Below are positions 53,301 through 62,200 of a stretch of DNA of 64,000 bases, piece after piece. The number at the start of each line of letters is the position of its first letter. The first letter of the stretch is position 1. The translations under genes and the position numbers were made by a program. This DNA comes from Emticicia sp031378345. GTDB lineage: Bacteria > Bacteroidota > Bacteroidia > Cytophagales > Spirosomataceae. The stretch is taken from positions 54,744 to 118,743 of the forward strand of contig JANNDY010000145.1 of the NCBI GenBank assembly GCA_031378345.1, given 5' to 3'. Under the pieces are notes generated by a model. The model did no database searches and was not told where the DNA came from. It saw nothing but the letters and a program-made list of their open reading frames with translations.

Positions 53301-53580
53301 TCTGTCCAGTTAATTTAACTTCCTGAGGTTTGTAACCAATTGAGCTGATTACCAACGAACCACCAGAGTTTGGAACATTAATTTTGAAGTTTCCGCTTGC
53401 ATCACTAATTGTTCCATTTGTTGTACCTTTTACGGTAATACTTGCACCAGGCAAACCATCGCCTTTTGCGTCATTTACTTTACCGCTTACGGATTTTTGT
53501 GCGAAAGCCACAACTGACATCAGCCAAAGTAGCCCACAAAACAGCGTTCCTCTGATAGGAACAAAGTAGTTTTGTTTCAT
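50356..53580 (-). CDS. SusC/RagA family TonB-linked outer membrane transporter (left arm)
   Basis: 1074 residues. A signal peptide ends at VAFAQ. A CarboxypepD_reg-like domain (KVNDAKGDGLPGASITVKG), then the RagA signature DEVVVTGYSVDKRR, a plug (LYVVDGVPVGSTDFLSPDDV, LKDASAASIYGARAANGVI) and a long beta barrel ending in the aromatic GFNVGLNLGF. It imports a polymer fragment captured by SusD, powered by TonB. The gene starts 53580; promoter elements are at 53686-53718 on the minus strand. The product differs from the right-arm SusC, so the two arms are divergent paralogues and not a recent duplication. Confidence 0.96.
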   Translation of the reverse strand: MKQNYFVPIRGTLFCGLLWLMSVVAFAQKSVSGKVNDAKGDGLPGASITVKGTTNGTISDASGNFKINVPNSGGSLVISSIGYKPQEVKLTGQSTINVSLEDDAASLDEVVVTGYSVDKRRESTGAISTVKSKDLTAVVSGNIEQQLQGRVAGLTVVTNGQPGTSSQIRVRGFGAFGGNEPLYVVDGVPVGSTDFLSPDDVESTTVLKDASAASIYGARAANGVIVYTTKKGTKNAKKLSVTYDGSYGLTDPGNGQAMMNPTDFATWTWNAKRNSGEAFGHPQFGTGSTPVIPDYLSVGGVPGVTGSVDLAAEQKKYNIDPSAGAIYQVIKANKAGTDWYDAITRQAAVHRHSLGFSGGGDNSRFYVGLSVQDQQGILMSNTFKRYSFRINTEFNVLKNLRIGENFQMTYRQVLGQTGGAGGNGIAADENDILQAFRMPSIIPIYDEFGGYAGTAAKGFNNPRSPVANQDGLLNNRNFGALGMGNLYAELDVIPGLTIRTSIAGNYFNGYNFGYTRWQYENSENNSAFGYNEGSGYSLGWTFTNTASYKKAFGKHNIEVLAGQEALNTGAGRNINANGLNPFSTDLSYITITTLGVKNPPNSNLFRGVNFNSYFGRAIYTFNDKYIITGVIRRDGSSRFGVNSRYGVFPAVSAAWRVSSESFMKNLPWVQDLKVRGGYGTMGNSNNVDPNNQYSLYATRVDNSGYDINGSNSSIVDGYYRTRIGNPNAKWETSVTKNIGFDGSFLKGKLDVIVDLWQKDTKDLLYQLPITATAGFGAAAPSVNIGTMVNKGIDIQVINKGKINKDFGYELNVTGSFLKNEVTKIADGLTYLTNVNPGFRGVNPIRNQLGYSLSSFYGFKVLGLFQTKEEVAAAPAQDGKGVGRFRYADLNSDGKINADDRTYLGSPVPKFTGGVNFTVTYKNFDISAYIYTSIGNKIFNFSKWYTDFYPSFSGAAISERVKDSWSTTNTGATTPIFETASNFSTNTQSNSFYVENGSYLRFQNVAIGYSVPKSFTDKLKISKLHLYASTNNLFTITKYQGLDPQVGGNADTNFGIDVGNYPLTRGFNVGLNLGF

Positions 53581-53685
53581 AGTTTTGATTAAGTTAAAAA
53601 ATTAAGAAAAAAAATTGATTAGGTTTATTATTAATACATTTTTAAAAGGTTCTATTGAATATTACCTTATTAAGTGTATTTAGGA

Positions 53686-53718
53686 CAAATATAAAGAATA
53701 CTCTTGACTTGTTCCAAA
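53686..53718 (-). promoter_or_regulatory. Promoter of the left susC operon
   Basis: On the minus strand, TTTG (53718-53715), 21 nt, TATATTTG (53693-53686). The leader to the ATG at 53580 is about 100 nt. The -33/-7 spacing of 21 nt equals that of the right-arm promoter. Confidence 0.65.
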
Positions 53719-53760
53719 TTTTTCCTTAAAAATTAATATTTTTTATACAAATTGTAAGGT

Positions 53761-53801
53761 AAACTCCATTATTGTATCAAAATGATGCAATAATGGAGTT
53801 T
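53761..53801. other. 41-bp hairpin in the divergent susC-susC control region
   Basis: AAACTCCATTATTG (53761-53774) and CAATAATGGAGTTT (53788-53801) pair perfectly, and the interior TATCA/TGATG extends the stem to 19 bp (one G:T) with a 3-nt AAA loop. It lies upstream of both promoters. It is either a bidirectional block, a regulator site, or a mobile hairpin. Confidence 0.7.
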
Positions 53802-54035
53802 ATTATAGTTTTGCTATGTATTTTTATTTCACTCTAAAGAAATTGATGAAATATTCAAAACAAAATAATGTTTTTGCTCATTGAAAATATAATTTATGAA
53901 ATGCCACTTGTCAAGCATTGTATTGTTTTTATATCTTTGTCATACAATTTTAACAATCTATAATAGCAATTAGGCTTATTATAATAGTATCCTTTAGATT
54001 TGCCATAAAAAATATCAAAAAAATACAATAAAACA

Positions 54036-54068
54036 TTTGCATCTTTAAAAAAACTATTCTTAAATTTG
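54036..54068 (+). promoter_or_regulatory. Promoter of the right susC operon
   Basis: TTTG (54036-54039), 21 nt, TAAATTTG (54061-54068). It gives a long leader of about 170 nt with a short frame and a hairpin. Confidence 0.65.
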
Positions 54069-54126
54069 TACAAATCTAAAATAAGTGTTTTTCTGACACT
54101 TAAATAAACAAAACTAACCTAAAAAA

Positions 54127-54180
54127 ATGAAACCAAACACGCTCCTTCTTCTCTGGTGGGTTAGAAAATTTTCTATTTGA
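54127..54180 (+). CDS. Candidate 17-residue leader peptide of the right susC operon
   Basis: ATG 54127 to TGA 54178-54180, product MKPNTLLLLWWVRKFSI. It lies inside the long 5' leader of susC, with Leu4-Trp2 as its centre. The hairpin AAAACTA / TAGTTTT (54180-54186 and 54198-54204) begins at its stop codon and is followed by ATTAATTTTCTT. This is the geometry of an attenuator, but such short frames also occur by chance. Confidence 0.35.
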   Translation: MKPNTLLLLWWVRKFSI

Positions 54181-54204
54181 AAACTACAATCAATATATAG
54201 TTTT
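54180..54204 (+). promoter_or_regulatory. Possible attenuator hairpin before right susC
   Basis: 7-bp stem AAAACTA / TAGTTTT with an 11-nt loop, then a U-rich stretch. It starts in the leader-peptide stop codon, 39 nt before the susC ATG. Confidence 0.4.
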
Positions 54205-54242
54205 ATTAATTTTCTTAACTTTTTAACATTCATTTAATCTCT

Positions 54243-57200
54243 ATGAAAGTAAAACTTTATTCGAAGTACATTTTACTTGGCTTTTTCTCACTGACCATGC
54301 TCATGGCTCAAGCACAAAAAAAAGTTACAGGTAAAATATCAGACTCGGGCAATGGCAGTAGCCTACCTGGCTCATCTGTAGTAGTTAAAGGAACATCTAC
54401 TGGTGTATCAGCAGATGCTAATGGTGACTACTCTATCACAGCACCCAATGGAGGCACATTGGTTTTTTCGTTTGTAGGTTATGCAAGCAAAGAGGTAGCA
54501 ATCGGCAACCAAAGCATCATTAATGTTTCTTTGGAATCTGATGACAAAATGCTCCAAGAAATTGTGGTAACGGGTTATCAGAGCTTGCGTAAGAGAGATA
54601 TTACTGGTGCAGTAACAGTAATTGAGGCAGAAGGTTTGAAATCAATCAAATCAAGTTCATTTACTCAAAACTTGGCAGGTAGAGCTGCTGGTGTAACGGT
54701 ATCTACTTCGGGTTCTCCGGGAGATGCAACCAACGTGCGTGTGCGTGGTATTAGCTCATTTACAAGTAACGACCCTCTTTATATCATTGATGGTGTGCCT
54801 GTACAAGACCAATACCAAAATACTATTAACCCTGACGATATTGAATCTATTCAAGTATTGAAAGATGCTGCTTCTTCTTCTATTTATGGTTCACGTGCAT
54901 CGAATGGTGTAATTGTAATCACAACAAAGCAAGGTAAGGCTGGCAAAACTAAAGTAACTTACAATGGTTCGTTTGGTTTAGTAAACGCAGTAAAAGGTTA
55001 TGATCAAATTTTGAACACAAGTTCGCAAGATTATGCACAAGCTATGAAATTGAAATTTAGCACAGATGCAACCAACACGCCTCTTTTTGCTCAAAATCCA
55101 GCTTCATTACCTAAGTATATTCAGCCAATGGGCAATACTGTGGACGAAAGCACTTATGACATTTTGAATAACCAAATTTCATTGACTAACCAAACTGGTA
55201 CTAACTGGTGGAAAGAAATGACTCGCACAGCACAAATGCACGACCATAGCTTGAACCTTTCGGGTGGCAATGATTTTGCAACATTCAGTATTTCGGCTGG
55301 TTATTTGAAACAACAAGGTATTTTGAATTTTACCGAATATAATAGAGGAACTGTTCGTGCTAACTCATCTTTCAAAGTTTCTAAAAAACTAAGAATTGGC
55401 GAAAACATGATGTATGCAGGCAACTGGGGCGTTGGTATTGGCTCGATTGGTGGAAATAATAACGAGCAAGGTGTAATTGGTAACCTATTAAAAGCAACGC
55501 CGATTATTCCTGTGTTTGATATTAAAGGAAACCCTGGTGGACACTTAACGGCTGGTACTGGTAACTTTACTAACCCAACGCAAGTATTGATTGATAACAA
55601 AAACAATAATAATAAATATAACCGATTATTAGGGAATTTTTATGGCGAGTATGATGTGATTCCTGGCTTAACGGTAAGGTCAAGTTTTGGTATTGATATT
55701 GGCAATGGTTTTAACAAAGGATTCAATTTTCCTCAGCCATATAGAGTTGAAGGAAATAAAACAGCCAATAGCTTTAACGAAAACTGGAGCAATACTACTA
55801 CTTGGACTTGGACAAACACAGCAGCTTATGTAAAAACTTTTGGTCAAAAGCACCGTGTGAATGTTTTGGCTGGTCAAGAAGCAATTGCAAATAAATCAAG
55901 AAACATTGGCGGTGCTTTAGCTAACTATTTTACAACAGATGTAAACTCGTTCTACTTAGTAACGGCTTTGGCTGACCCCGGTTCACGTCAGACATATTCT
56001 GGTGGTAGCGAAAGTAGATTAGCTTCAGTTTTTGGAAAACTTGATTATGCCTTTGATGATAGATACTTGATTTCGGCAACAGTTCGTCGTGATGGTTCTT
56101 CTAAATTCTTATCTGATGTACGTTATGGTATATTCCCTGCGGTTTCATTAGGCTGGAGAATCTCACAAGAATCTTTCATGAAAGACCTTAATTGGTTATC
56201 TGATTTAAAGATTAGAGCATCTTATGGAGAAGTAGGTAACCAAAACATTCGTAACTATAACTTCTCTAACATATATGGTGGCTCAGTTGGTGGTACATTC
56301 TATGACATCAACGGTACAAATGGTAGTATTGCTACTGGTTATGCCTTGACGTCTCGTGGAAATGCTTCGACGATTTGGGAATCAGCCAAAACTTCAAATA
56401 TTGGTTTTGATGCTTCATTCTTAAATAACTCATTGACAGTTGTATTAGATGTTTATAAGAGAAATACTAACAACCTTCTTTACAACCCTGCATTGCCAGG
56501 AACGGCGGGTTCTGCTTCTCCACCTTTTGTAAATGTTGGACAAATGGAGAACAAAGGCTTTGATTTGGCATTGAATTACAGAAAAAGTATCAACAAAGAT
56601 TTAGGATTTAATACAAGCCTAAACCTTTCGCATTATAAAAACAAAATCTTGAAGGTTTCTAATAACGATAATAAGTTTTATCCAACTGATAACTTGACAG
56701 AGCGTTTACCACAATCTTCAGGTGTATTTATCAATCAAGTTGGATATGCTATCTCTTCTTTCAGAGGCTTTATTGCAGAAGGCTTGATCACTACCGAAGC
56801 TGAAAAAGCTAAACAAGTTGGTTCGGCAATTGGTGGTTTGAAATTCAAAGACATCAATGGTGATGGAACAATCAACGATGATGATAACACTATCATCGGT
56901 AGCCCACACCCTAAATTGACTGCTGGTTGGAACATCGGTGTAAATTACAAAAACTTTGATTTAAATACATTCATGTTTGGTTCATTCGGAAATAAGATTT
57001 TCAATGCAACAAAAATCCAAACATATTTCATGAACTTCAACTCAAACATTGCGAAAGATGTGTTGGCAGTTCAAGGAACAGGTTTGAATCCAAAAATCAA
57101 TGGTTTAGATGCTTCAAGTCGTAGTTCTTCTACATTCTATGTTGAAGATGGTACTTATGTAAGAATGGCAAATCTACAATTAGGTTATAAATTACCAAAA

Positions 57201-57413
57201 GTAGCTATCAGTAAATTAGGATTAAATGCTGCACGTGTGTATGTACAAGGGCAAAACTTATTTACTATTACCAAATATTCAGGTGTTGACCCTGCCGTTT
57301 CAAATGCAAACATTGGTAACTCAGGAAACGTAAATGACCTTCGTACAGGATTTGACAATGGTAATTATCCAGCAAATAAAATAATGACAGTAGGAGTTAA
57401 TTTAGAATTTTAA
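54243..57413 (+). CDS. SusC/RagA family TonB-linked outer membrane transporter (right arm)
   Basis: 1056 residues. A signal peptide ends at LMAQAQ. CarboxypepD_reg-like domain (SGNGSSLPGSSVVVKGTSTG), RagA signature LQEIVVTGYQSLRKRD, plug (LYIIDGVPVQDQYQNTINPDD, LKDAASSSIYGSRASNGVIV) and a barrel ending IMTVGVNLEF. It forms the import channel with the SusD encoded 19 bp downstream. The leader contains a candidate uORF and hairpin. It is transcribed away from the left-arm SusC across a 662-bp spacer. Confidence 0.96.
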   Translation: MKVKLYSKYILLGFFSLTMLMAQAQKKVTGKISDSGNGSSLPGSSVVVKGTSTGVSADANGDYSITAPNGGTLVFSFVGYASKEVAIGNQSIINVSLESDDKMLQEIVVTGYQSLRKRDITGAVTVIEAEGLKSIKSSSFTQNLAGRAAGVTVSTSGSPGDATNVRVRGISSFTSNDPLYIIDGVPVQDQYQNTINPDDIESIQVLKDAASSSIYGSRASNGVIVITTKQGKAGKTKVTYNGSFGLVNAVKGYDQILNTSSQDYAQAMKLKFSTDATNTPLFAQNPASLPKYIQPMGNTVDESTYDILNNQISLTNQTGTNWWKEMTRTAQMHDHSLNLSGGNDFATFSISAGYLKQQGILNFTEYNRGTVRANSSFKVSKKLRIGENMMYAGNWGVGIGSIGGNNNEQGVIGNLLKATPIIPVFDIKGNPGGHLTAGTGNFTNPTQVLIDNKNNNNKYNRLLGNFYGEYDVIPGLTVRSSFGIDIGNGFNKGFNFPQPYRVEGNKTANSFNENWSNTTTWTWTNTAAYVKTFGQKHRVNVLAGQEAIANKSRNIGGALANYFTTDVNSFYLVTALADPGSRQTYSGGSESRLASVFGKLDYAFDDRYLISATVRRDGSSKFLSDVRYGIFPAVSLGWRISQESFMKDLNWLSDLKIRASYGEVGNQNIRNYNFSNIYGGSVGGTFYDINGTNGSIATGYALTSRGNASTIWESAKTSNIGFDASFLNNSLTVVLDVYKRNTNNLLYNPALPGTAGSASPPFVNVGQMENKGFDLALNYRKSINKDLGFNTSLNLSHYKNKILKVSNNDNKFYPTDNLTERLPQSSGVFINQVGYAISSFRGFIAEGLITTEAEKAKQVGSAIGGLKFKDINGDGTINDDDNTIIGSPHPKLTAGWNIGVNYKNFDLNTFMFGSFGNKIFNATKIQTYFMNFNSNIAKDVLAVQGTGLNPKINGLDASSRSSSTFYVEDGTYVRMANLQLGYKLPKVAISKLGLNAARVYVQGQNLFTITKYSGVDPAVSNANIGNSGNVNDLRTGFDNGNYPANKIMTVGVNLEF

Positions 57414-57432
57414 TTAAAAAATTATTTATAAA

Positions 57433-59136
57433 ATGAAAAAAAACATAAAAATTTCAATTGCAGCTATACTTTTGGTTTGTGTTGTTTTTGCTTGTAAAGA
57501 CACCTTCTTGGACACAACTCCACAGGCGGCTCTTTCAAGTGCAACACTTACTTCAAGCAAGAATGGTGTGAACGCTACTTTGATTTCTGCCTACAAAAGT
57601 TTGGTAGGTTGGACAGGAAACTGGAACGAAGCTGCTTGGGGAACTGCCCCTTCAAACTGGGCATTCAACTCAGCAACAGATGATGCTCATAAAGGCTCTG
57701 AGCCTGGTGATTTGGACGATATTCTTACCTTTGAATTGTATCAGTGGAATCCTGCCAACGGAATTATCCGTTCTAAGTGGGTATCAACTTATGAAGGAAT
57801 TGTAAGAGCAAACTCTGCTATCAACACTGGGAAAGAGTATTTGAAAGCAAATCCTGGTGAAAAAACATATGCAGATGCAATTGTTGGCGAAGCTACTTTC
57901 TTGAGAGCTTATTTCCATTTTGAAGGTTACAAAATGTGGAAAAACATTCCATATTATTATGAAACAGATACTGATTTTCAAAAAGCCAATGATCAACCAG
58001 TATTACCTTTGGTTATCAAGGATTTGGAAGCGGCGATAGCTCTTTTACCAGCAACAAAAACCGCAGCAGGCAGGGCTGATAAAACTATTGCTACTGCCTA
58101 TCTTGGCAAAGCAAAATTATATGGAAAAGACTATGCTGGTGCTTTGGCAGCATTTAATACTGTCATTAGCAGTGGTAAATACAGCTTGTCAGATTGTTTC
58201 TATGACAATTTCAGCGTAGAAGGTGATAACAACAAAGAGTCAATTTTTGCAGTACAAAACTCTGTAAATGATGGTGCTGGTGATGGTGACAACTCAAACT
58301 TTGGTGAGCGTTTGGCAATGCCACATGGCTCAAGTCCTTATGGCTGTTGTGGGTTCAAAAACCCTACTTATGACCTTGGATTTGCTTTCAAAGTAGATGC
58401 AAATGGTTTGCCAATTTCAACTGAGGGTGCTACATTGGCAAGGATCAAAGCTGGTGCAAGTGATTTGTTGGACCCACGCCTTGACTATTCAATGGGACGT
58501 ACAGACGTACCTTACCTTGACTGGGGCGTACAAAAAGATGACTGGATTCGTGGTTCTGGTTATGCTGGCTGGTATGCACCAAAGAAAAATGCTCATGCTG
58601 CTGGTGATGCAAGTCTTTCTGGCTCATGGGCTGGAGCTCAACTTTCAAACTTAAACGTTGAATTGTTGCGTTATGCTGACTTACTTTTGATGGCAGCTGA
58701 GTGCGAAGTTGAAGTTGGTTCTTTAACAAAAGCACAAGAATATGTAAACTTGATTCGTAAGCGTGCAGGTAACTGTGCTCAAGGTGCTGGTAAAAACATA
58801 AAAGTTGCTATTGATGCCAAAGAAATTACTTGGGCAAAATACAAAGTTTCTGTCTATCCTGCTGGCTCGCCTGCATTTGCTAACAAAGCTGCTGCAACTG
58901 AGGCTGTTCGTACAGAAAGAAGATTGGAACTTGCCTTGGAGGGTCATCGTTTGTTTGACTTACAAAGATGGGGCAACTTAGTTCCTGTAATGAAAGGCTA
59001 CTTAGCAAGAGAAGGAAAATTGATTCCAGTATTAAGCTCTGCTGGTGTACCTGCTGACAAAAATTTGCAATACCCTATTCCATCAACTGAAGTTGATAGG
59101 TCAGGTGGTAAAATTAAGCAAAACACAGGATATTAA
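57433..59136 (+). CDS. SusD/RagB family nutrient-binding lipoprotein (right arm)
   Basis: 567 residues. Lipobox at LLVCVVFAC (Cys21). Helical SusD features: EGIVRANSAINTGKEYLKA, VGEATFLRAYFHFEGYKMW, AYLGKAKLYGKDYAGALAAF, and the C-terminal RTERRLELALEGHRLFDLQRW with YPIPSTEVDR. A Cys305-Cys306 pair in GCCGFKNPTYDLG aligns with the pair in the left-arm SusD. It is followed by a strong terminator, so SusC-SusD form a discrete unit and the VCBS gene has a separate promoter. Confidence 0.95.
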   Translation: MKKNIKISIAAILLVCVVFACKDTFLDTTPQAALSSATLTSSKNGVNATLISAYKSLVGWTGNWNEAAWGTAPSNWAFNSATDDAHKGSEPGDLDDILTFELYQWNPANGIIRSKWVSTYEGIVRANSAINTGKEYLKANPGEKTYADAIVGEATFLRAYFHFEGYKMWKNIPYYYETDTDFQKANDQPVLPLVIKDLEAAIALLPATKTAAGRADKTIATAYLGKAKLYGKDYAGALAAFNTVISSGKYSLSDCFYDNFSVEGDNNKESIFAVQNSVNDGAGDGDNSNFGERLAMPHGSSPYGCCGFKNPTYDLGFAFKVDANGLPISTEGATLARIKAGASDLLDPRLDYSMGRTDVPYLDWGVQKDDWIRGSGYAGWYAPKKNAHAAGDASLSGSWAGAQLSNLNVELLRYADLLLMAAECEVEVGSLTKAQEYVNLIRKRAGNCAQGAGKNIKVAIDAKEITWAKYKVSVYPAGSPAFANKAAATEAVRTERRLELALEGHRLFDLQRWGNLVPVMKGYLAREGKLIPVLSSAGVPADKNLQYPIPSTEVDRSGGKIKQNTGY

Positions 59137-59156
59137 TTCTGTTTGAAATATAAAGA

Positions 59157-59186
59157 AAGGGTGGGTTCTACTCACCCTTTTTTTTA
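59157..59186 (+). terminator. Terminator after right susD
   Basis: AAGGGTG (59157-59163) and CACCCTT (59173-59179) with a 9-nt loop, followed by T8. Confidence 0.9.
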
Positions 59187-59220
59187 TGCGTACAATTGAG
59201 ATTTAATGTCGTTTTTTGAG

Positions 59221-59228
59221 TAAATTTG
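59221..59228 (+). promoter_or_regulatory. -7 box of the right VCBS lipoprotein gene
   Basis: TAAATTTG, 28 nt before the ATG at 59256, identical to the right susC -7 box. ATTG at 59195-59198 (22-nt spacing) is a weak -33 candidate. Confidence 0.5.
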
Positions 59229-59255
59229 GTGTCGTTTTAATAATTTTCAAAAAAT

Positions 59256-62200
59256 ATGTTTCGCAGAGTATTTCCCTTTTTATTATTAGCTTTTATCTCT
59301 TGTAAAGATGCCAAAAAGACTGATATTTCTACAAATGTCAGCGTTTCGCCTTTTACATTATTAGATGCTGGCGAAACAGGGATTGCTTTTGAAAATGCAG
59401 TTTCCGACCAAGATAGTTTTAATATACTCACCTACCGAAATTATTATAATGGTGGAGGTGTAGCCATTGGTGATATAAATAATGATGGACTAAACGATAT
59501 TTATTTTACAGCAAATATGGGCGAAAATAAACTGTATTTGAATAAAGGGGGAATGAAGTTTGAAGATATAACTGAAAAAGCAGGAGTGAAAGGCAAAAAA
59601 TCATGGGCAACAGGTGTAACATTCGCTGATGTAAATGCCGATGGTTTCTTAGACATTTATGTATGCTACTCAGGTGATGCCAATACGGAAAATAAAGAAA
59701 ATGAGTTGTTTATTAATTCTGGCTCCCTCCCTAATGGGGCGGCAGCCGTTGCTGAGGGCTGGGGTGGGTTTTTTAAAGAAAAAGCAAAAGAATATGGTTT
59801 AAACGATGCTGGTCTTTCGACTCATGCTGCTTTTTTTGATTATGATTTAGATGGAGATTTAGATTGCTATGTGCTGAATAATAGTTATAAAAATCCCGAA
59901 AGAATTTCGCTTTACTCCAGACAAAGATATGAATATGATGCTTTGGGAGGAGATAGACTTTATGAAAATAAGGATGGGAAATTCGTAAATATCACTAAAG
60001 AATCTGGTATTTTTTCGAGCAATATTGGTTTTGGACTCGGAATTTCGGTGGGAGATGTCAATGGAGATTTTTATCCTGATATTTATATTTCAAATGATTT
60101 TTGGGAAAGGGATTATTTGTATTTAAATCAAAAGAATGGAAACGGTTCGTCGCCACGATTTAAGGAAACCCTTACCGAAAATATAAGTTATACCTCAGTT
60201 TCGAGCATGGGTGCAGACATGGCAGACATCAATAATGACGGAAAACTCGACATTTTTACAACCGATATGCTTCCGCCCGATAATTATCGCTTGAAAGCTG
60301 CCACCAAATTTGATGATTATTATTTGTATGATTTGAAATTTAGAAATAGCTATTATTATCAATTTGTCCAAAATTGCTTGCAAATCAATCGAGGTGATGG
60401 CACTTTTCAAGAAACAGCTCATTTTTCTGGCGTTTCTGCCACCGATTGGAGTTGGGGGGCATTGATTTTTGACATGAATTTGGACGGTAAAAAGGATATT
60501 TTCGTAAGTAATGGTGTTTATCATGACATCACCGATGCCGATTTTATAGATTTTATTGCCGATAAAGATGAAATCAAAAAAGTTGTCGAAGAAAACGGAC
60601 GATATAGTTTCAAAGATTTTGTAAAATATTTACCCCACAACAAAAGAAAAAACTATGCTTTTATCAACAATGGTTCTCATAATGGCTCGCCTTTAAAGTT
60701 TGACAATTTAGCTAAAAACCTTAACCTCGACCAAGAAAGTTATAGCAATGGTTCGGCTTATGGCGACCTCGACAATGATGGTGATTTTGATTTAGTAGTG
60801 AATAATGTCAATATGCCTGCCTTTGTTTATAGAAATAATGCAGTTGAAGATAAAAAAACAAAATTCATCAAATTCAAGCTAAAAGGAAGCGAAAAGAATC
60901 CTTTTGGTATAGGAAGCACCATCAATATCTTCAGCAAAGGCAATCTACAAACTGCTCATAGCACGACCGCAAGGGGTTTTCAGAGTTCGGCGGATACTGA
61001 TATTATTTTTGGTTTAGGCGATTGGTCGGGCATTGATTCTGTCAGAATTATTTGGTCAGATTTGAAAACGCAGCTTTTGTTGAATCCAAAATTAAACCAA
61101 ACAAATATTCTTGAATATAAAAAGGCTACTGAAAAATATTTGCCGAGAAATATTTTTTCAAATCCAACTTTCAAAGAAATTAGTAATACGCTGATAACCA
61201 ATGCTTTACACAAAGAAAATCAATATGTGGATTTTGATTTTGATAGATTGATGCCTCATGTTCTTTCTACCCAAAGTCCAAAATTGATACACGGTGATGT
61301 AAATAAAGACGGGCGAGAAGATTTTATTTTGCAAGGAGCGAAAGGTTCATCAGACAAATTATTTATTAATCAAGGAAGTAAATTCGTAGAAAATTTACAA
61401 AAAACATTCAATTTTGACATAAATGTTGAAAAAACCTCTGGAGCATTATTTGATGCCGATGCCGACGGAGATTTAGATTATTTGGTTGGTGTTGGCGGCA
61501 ATGAATATAAAGATGGATTCAAAACGTTTGCCTCTCTTTTCTATGAAAATGACGGCAAAGGCAATTTCACAAAACAAAATTTGAAAGGTCCAAAATTCAA
61601 CGGACAAGTGAGTTGCATCAAACCTTTTGACTTTGATAATGATGGAGATTTAGACCTTTTTGTAGGTGGAAATGCCGTTCCTGGTGCTTATGGTCTAAAT
61701 CCAAGAAGTTTCGTTTTACGAAATCAAGGTAATGGAAGCTGGGAAGATTTGACCAATAATTTTACTGGTCCTATCGGCATGGTAACTGATGCCATTTGGA
61801 CAGACATTAATGGTGATAAATATGCAGATTTGATGGTGGTTGGCGAGTGGTTACCCGTTACCGTTTTTGTCAATGAAATGGGGGTACTTGGTAGCCCACT
61901 TACGATTCCAAATAGCAATGGCTGGTGGAATACCATAGAAGCGACTGACATTGACCAAGATGGAGATACTGACTTTTTGCTTGGAAATTGGGGGCAAAAC
62001 ATGAAATTAAAGGCAAATCCTGAAAAACCTCTGAATTTGTATGTCAATGATTTTGATGACAACAAAAGACCCGAAGTTATCTTGGAATGGTTTACGCCTG
62101 AAGATGAAAAACCCTACCCGTTTGCAAGTAAAGCTGATTTAACAGGACAGATGCCTTCACTGAAAAAAAGCATTTTGAAGTACCAAGATTATGCAAAAAA

